Below, one piece after another: positions 6,429 through 9,390 of a stretch of DNA of 9,390 nucleotides. The stretch is taken from assembly GCA_035519475.1 (NCBI GenBank), contig DATIWI010000095.1, positions 1 to 9,390 of the forward strand, written 5' to 3'. Within the stretch, counting starts at the first letter, position 1; every line of letters starts with the position of its first letter. Made by a program: the position numbers and the translations under genes. The notes beneath the pieces are model-generated. The model had not been told where the DNA came from and did not search any database. It saw only the letters and a list, made by a program, of their open reading frames with translations. The DNA comes from Fen-1467 sp035519475 (GTDB lineage Bacteria > Verrucomicrobiota > Verrucomicrobiia > Opitutales > Opitutaceae).

Positions 6429-8423
6429 TCACAGTGCCCGCGCCGCGGCCACGACGGCGTCGGCGGTGATGCCGAGCTCTTTCATCACCACGGGTGCCGG
6501 GGCGCTGAGCCCAAAGCGGTCGATGCCCACGATCCGGCCGTCGAGACCGACATACTCGCGCCACAGCGGCGTGACCCCCGCCTCGATTGCCACGCGCTGG
6601 CGGCAGGATGGCGGCAGCACCGCGTCCCGGTACTCCGCCGGCTCCCGCTTGAAGCGTTCGAAGGACGGCAGGGATACGACGCGAACCCCGGGCCCAAGGA
6701 TCTTTGCGGCGGCGAGCGCGTGCTGCAGTTCGCTGCCGGTCGCGATCAGGATGCAGGTGAGCGGCGCGGTCTCCTGCACCGCCACGTAGCCGCCCCTGAG
6801 CACGCCGGCGCGCCGGACATGCGGTGGAATGTCGTTCAGGTTCGGCACCGCCTGGCGCGTCAGTGCGATCAGCGTCGGCCCGTCGAGGCGCGCCATCGCC
6901 GCGGCGAACGCACTGGCCGTCTCCTCCGCGTCCGCCGGGCGGATCACGTCCAGCCCCGGGATCAGGCGCAGCGACGAGATCGTCTCCACCGGCTGATGCG
7001 TGGGGCCGTCCTCGCCCACCCCGACCGAGTCGTGGGTGTAGATGTAAACGACAGGGAGTTTCGCCATGGCCGCCAGGCGCATGGCCGGCCGGCTGTAATC
7101 GGCAAACACCAGGAACGTGGCGCACGACGGGCGGAAGAGCCCGTCGTAGGCCACGCCGTTATTGATGGCCGCCATCGCATGCTCGCGGATGCCGTACCGG
7201 ATGTTGCGGCCCGCGCGGTTCGTCTTGTCGAAATCCTTGTCGGCGTTGATGTAGTTGTACGTCGAGCCGTGGAGGTCGGCCGAACCGCTGATTAGCAGCG
7301 GCAATTCGGCGGCGAGCGGCTGCAGGACCTCTCGCCCCGAACCGCGCGTGCCGGGGTGCTTCACGTCGGCCGGGAACACCGGGATTTTCGCCAGCAGTTC
7401 CGCCGCGCCCGGCACCGCCGTCCGCGCGTCGAGCAGCGCGGCCTTGTCGGGATGGGCGGCGCGCCAGGCCTCATAGGTCTTCTGCCACCGCTTCCATCCG
7501 CGGATCAGCCGCTTCTTGTGATCCGCAAAATAGGCGCGCACCGCGTCACTCACGTAGAAATGCTGGTCCGCCGGCAGGCCCAGCCCGGCGCGCGCCGCGT
7601 CCGCGAACTTGGCCCCGCCCTCGCCGTGCGCCTTCGCGGTGCCCTGGACCTCCGGGATGCCCTTGCCGATGATGGTCTTCGCGATGATGAGCTGCGGCTT
7701 GCCTGATTTCGCCCGTTTGGCGCGGTTGATCGCCTTGAGGATCGCGGCCATGTCGTGGCCGTCGGGCAGCGTCTGCACATCCCAGCCGATGGCCTTGAAC
7801 CGCGCCGCGGCGTTCTCGCTCTGCGTCTTCGCCGCCATGGCGTCGAGCGTCACGTCGTTGGAGTCGTAGATGAGAATCAGGTTGTCGAGGCCCTGGTGGC
7901 CGGCGAAGGCCACGGCTTCCATGCCCACGCCTTCCTGCATGCAGCCGTCACCCGCGAGGCAGATCACGTGATAGTCGAAGAGGGGGTGCTCGGGGGTGTT
8001 GAAGCGCGCGCAGGCCATCTGGCCGGCCATCGCCATGCCCACGGCATTGCCCACGCCCTGCCCCAGCGGGCCCGTGGTGCACTCGACGCCGGGCGTATGG
8101 CGGAACTCGGGGTGGCCGGGCGTGCGCGAATGCAACTGGCGGAATCCCTGGAGGTCGTCGATCGACAGATCGTAACCGCTGAGGTGCAGCCAGGCGTAGA
8201 GGAACATGCTGCCGTGGCCCGCCGAGAGCACGAACCGGTCGCGGTTGAGCCAGCGCGGCTCCTCGGGGTTGTGCACCAGCGCGTGGCCGAACAGCACCGC
8301 GCCGATTTCCGTGGCGCCGAGCGGCAGGCCGAGGTGTCCGATGCCGGCCTTGTGCACCGCGTCGATGGCGAGACCGCGCGCTTGGGCACAAGCGTGGGCG
8401 AGGATTTCCGTGTTGAGCTTCAT
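6429..8423 (-). CDS. tkt: Transketolase
   Basis: The product is 664 aa, the normal length. It moves two-carbon ketol units between sugar phosphates in the non-oxidative pentose phosphate pathway (and the Calvin cycle where present), using thiamine diphosphate and a divalent metal. Visible family features in order are 'GIGHLGLPLG' with His30, 'SAGHGSMFLYAWLHLSGY' (67-84), 'TPGHPEF' with His104, 'TTGPLGQGVGNAVGMAMA' (116-133), the cofactor motif 'LAGDG' (156-160) to Asn189, 'GTAKAHG' with His266, 'GIREHAM' with Glu414 (the residue that activates the cofactor), 'THDSVGVGEDGPTHQPVE' (463-480) with His464 and His476, and Arg523. All key positions are intact. ATG 8423-8421 is chosen because 'MKLNTEILAHACAQARGLAI' matches other transketolase N-termini; an in-frame extension to 8525 lacks similarity. 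No Shine-Dalgarno is obvious. Hairpins upstream separate it from rplS, so it probably has its own promoter. Confidence 0.97.
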   Translation of the reverse strand: MKLNTEILAHACAQARGLAIDAVHKAGIGHLGLPLGATEIGAVLFGHALVHNPEEPRWLNRDRFVLSAGHGSMFLYAWLHLSGYDLSIDDLQGFRQLHSRTPGHPEFRHTPGVECTTGPLGQGVGNAVGMAMAGQMACARFNTPEHPLFDYHVICLAGDGCMQEGVGMEAVAFAGHQGLDNLILIYDSNDVTLDAMAAKTQSENAAARFKAIGWDVQTLPDGHDMAAILKAINRAKRAKSGKPQLIIAKTIIGKGIPEVQGTAKAHGEGGAKFADAARAGLGLPADQHFYVSDAVRAYFADHKKRLIRGWKRWQKTYEAWRAAHPDKAALLDARTAVPGAAELLAKIPVFPADVKHPGTRGSGREVLQPLAAELPLLISGSADLHGSTYNYINADKDFDKTNRAGRNIRYGIREHAMAAINNGVAYDGLFRPSCATFLVFADYSRPAMRLAAMAKLPVVYIYTHDSVGVGEDGPTHQPVETISSLRLIPGLDVIRPADAEETASAFAAAMARLDGPTLIALTRQAVPNLNDIPPHVRRAGVLRGGYVAVQETAPLTCILIATGSELQHALAAAKILGPGVRVVSLPSFERFKREPAEYRDAVLPPSCRQRVAIEAGVTPLWREYVGLDGRIVGIDRFGLSAPAPVVMKELGITADAVVAAARAL

Positions 8424-8482
8424 GGGCAAAGGGTGATTGAGAACCGCCGGCACGAGCGCGGCCAGGCAAACGTGCTGGTTTA

Positions 8483-8501
8483 ACGGCGCGGCCCGCGCCG
8501 T
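8483..8501. repeat. 19-bp perfect palindrome upstream of tkt
   Basis: ACGGCGCGG-C-CCGCGCCGT on the plus strand has 9-bp perfect arms around a single central base. It lies 60 bases before the tkt start. It may be an operator or a second hairpin in the rplS 3' region; its nearly absent loop favours a protein-binding site slightly, but this is not decided by sequence. Confidence 0.5.
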
Positions 8502-8508
8502 GGGAAGC

Positions 8509-8518
8509 CCAAATTTGG
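8509..8518. repeat. 10-bp palindrome between rplS and tkt
   Basis: CCAAATTTGG is perfectly symmetric and AT-rich inside, set between the 19-bp palindrome at 8483 and the hairpin at 8528. It may be part of the tkt promoter region; no clear -10/-35 pair could be assigned. Confidence 0.3.
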
Positions 8519-8527
8519 CCGGCAAAG

Positions 8528-8550
8528 CGGCGAGCCACTCCGGCTCGCCG
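8528..8550 (-). terminator. Hairpin terminator candidate downstream of rplS
   Basis: The arms CGGCGAGCC and GGCTCGCCG are perfect (9 bp) around a 5-base loop. On the minus strand the hairpin begins about 28 bases after the rplS stop at 8581-8579 and is followed by CTTTGCC, a short T-run only. The stem is strong and GC-rich, and the position fits the end of the trmD-rplS transcript. The weak T-run makes efficiency uncertain. Confidence 0.5.
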
Positions 8551-8578
8551 GTTGCTCAAGCGGTGCCGACCGTCCGGG

Positions 8579-9016
8579 TCATTCCGCCTTGGCCGGAGCG
8601 GTCGGCTCCGGCGCAGGGGCGGCGGGCGCGTCGGCGGCCGGCGCGGTCTCCGCCAGCGCCTCGTACTCATAGCGTTTCTTCTTGACGGCCATGGCCGCCT
8701 TGCCCGTCCGCTCGCGCAGGTAATACATGCGGGCGCGCATGTTCTCGCTTTCGTGTTCGATCTCGATCTTGTCGATGTTGGGCGAGTGGACCGGGAACAC
8801 GCGCTCGACGCCCTCGCCGTAGCTGATGCGCCGGACGGTGAAGGTCTCGTGGATGCCGTGGCCCTTGCGGGCGATCACGACGCCGGAGAAGATCTGAATC
8901 CGCTCCTTGTCGCCTTCGCGCACCTTGGTGTGCACGCGCACGCCATCGCCCGTCTTGAAGGACGGCAGGCCCTTCTTAAGCTGGGGGGCGGTGATTTCCT
9001 TGATGATCGGATTCAT
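8579..9016 (-). CDS. rplS: 50S ribosomal protein L19
   Basis: The product is 145 aa. L19 lies at the 30S-50S interface of the ribosome. Family features are clear from the start: 'PSFKTGDGVRVHTKVREGDK' (18-37), 'IQIFSGVVIARKGHGIHETF' (40-59), 'TVRRISYGEGVERVFPVHSP' (60-79) and 'YYLRERTGKAA' (98-108). The start at ATG 9016-9014 matches other L19 proteins ('MNPIIKEI...'), with GGAGAAG seven bases upstream. Typical L19 is about 115 aa; this one carries an extra tail at about 117-145 made mostly of Ala, Pro and Glu, probably disordered. The start codon lies inside the end of trmD, overlapping by 41 bases, which suggests coupled expression in the conserved trmD-rplS order. Confidence 0.97.
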   Translation of the reverse strand: MNPIIKEITAPQLKKGLPSFKTGDGVRVHTKVREGDKERIQIFSGVVIARKGHGIHETFTVRRISYGEGVERVFPVHSPNIDKIEIEHESENMRARMYYLRERTGKAAMAVKKKRYEYEALAETAPAADAPAAPAPEPTAPAKAE

Positions 9017-9390
9017 GTGGCTGCTTCTCCAATAAATCGGGTCGGACCTGGCGGGTTTTCTCGATACGCCGCGCAAGCCGCCACTTCTCGATCTCGCCGT
9101 GATGCCCCGACAGGAGCACTTCCGGCACGGACATGCCGCGAAATTCGGCGGGCCGCGTGTACTGAGGAAAGTCGAGCAACTTGCCGGTGAAACTTTCGCT
9201 CGTCAACGACTTTTCCTCCCCCAGCACGCCCGGGATGAAACGGGCCACTGCGTCGACGAGCACCGCGGCCGCCAGCGTGCCGTTGGTGAGCACATAATCG
9301 CCGATGCTGATCTCCTGATCGATCAGGCACTCGCGGATCCGCTGGTCGATGCCCTCGTAATGGCCGCTGAGGAGGAGGAGATGCTGCTGG
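8976..9390 (-). CDS. trmD: tRNA (guanine-37-N1)-methyltransferase, C-terminal part (cut by window edge)
   Basis: The last 137 codons are present; the N-terminus lies beyond the right edge. TrmD methylates G37 next to the anticodon using S-adenosylmethionine and works as a dimer with a trefoil-knot fold. The knot motifs are visible: 'LLLLSGHYEGIDQRI' (E. coli GRYEGIDER), 'SIGDYVLTNGTLAAAVLVDA' (E. coli SIGDYVLSGGE), 'VARFIPGVLG' with the Arg equal to E. coli Arg154, then 'SFTGKLLDFPQYTRP' and 'PEVLLSGHHGEIEKWR'. Aligned without gaps, the residue matching E. coli catalytic Asp169 is Glu (codon 9197-9195, in 'TSESF'). The C-terminus ends about 14 residues after 'RPDLL', shorter than in E. coli. 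The stop TAA at 8978-8976 lies inside rplS. Gene order is the usual trmD-rplS. Confidence 0.95.
   Translation of the reverse strand, partial: QQHLLLLSGHYEGIDQRIRECLIDQEISIGDYVLTNGTLAAAVLVDAVARFIPGVLGEEKSLTSESFTGKLLDFPQYTRPAEFRGMSVPEVLLSGHHGEIEKWRLARRIEKTRQVRPDLLEKQPHESDHQGNHRPPA

Noticed and set aside
6261..7295. A 344-codon plus-strand frame opposite tkt
   Set aside because: It is antisense to an intact transketolase with all catalytic residues and has shadow-frame composition.
7755..8483. A 242-codon plus-strand frame opposite the start of tkt
   Set aside because: It is antisense to tkt and rich in His, Arg, Glu and Ala with no family signal.
8424..8525. An N-terminal extension of transketolase upstream to 8525
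   Set aside because: It would run through the 19-bp palindrome, and the 34 extra residues do not resemble transketolase; the ATG at 8423 aligns with known N-termini.
1..9390. Defence systems, mobile elements, CRISPR or prophage content
   Set aside because: All long gene-like frames are explained by efflux, housekeeping or DUF218-like proteins; no transposase, integrase, repeat array or terminal repeats were seen.

Overview
This 9,390-base window is a GC-rich bacterial chromosome segment (about two thirds G+C by eye) and is mostly ordinary, densely coding sequence. Seven protein genes can be supported, two of them cut by the window edges. No RNA genes, insertion sequences, CRISPR arrays or phage genes were seen. 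The high GC, the Ala/Pro-rich tail on ribosomal protein L19 and the gene mix suggest a Gram-negative, perhaps a Verrucomicrobiota (Opitutales-like) organism. That placement is an impression and was not tested.

Positions 1-5246 hold one minus-strand operon for a tripartite RND multidrug efflux pump. In order of transcription it contains a MarR-family regulator (5246-4665), a periplasmic adaptor (4614-3484), an inner-membrane RND transporter (3382-248) and the N-terminal part of a TolC-type outer-membrane factor (244 to beyond base 1). MarR regulators at the head of such operons usually repress them until a ligand is bound. An imperfect inverted repeat just upstream of marR (5275-5288) is a candidate operator.

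Positions 5247-5498 form a divergent intergenic region with several short palindromes. It leads on the plus strand into a single gene (5499-6149) for a membrane-anchored protein resembling the DUF218 (YdcF/SanA/ElyC) family. The convergent gap at 6150-6428 has no credible gene. It is extremely GC-rich except for an isolated AT-richer inverted repeat with perfect 9-bp arms (6246-6268), the most notable non-coding signal in the window.

Positions 6429-9390 are minus-strand housekeeping genes. The end of trmD (tRNA m1G37 methyltransferase) overlaps rplS (L19) by 41 bases, in the conserved bacterial trmD-rplS order. A strong hairpin follows rplS, then a gap with two further palindromes, then a complete transketolase gene (tkt) that probably has its own promoter.

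I found no convincing new biological system. The items worth checking are small: the intergenic inverted repeats, an Asp-to-Glu change at the TrmD catalytic position, a His/Gly-rich insertion in the MarR protein, and the lack of Shine-Dalgarno sequences at several starts.
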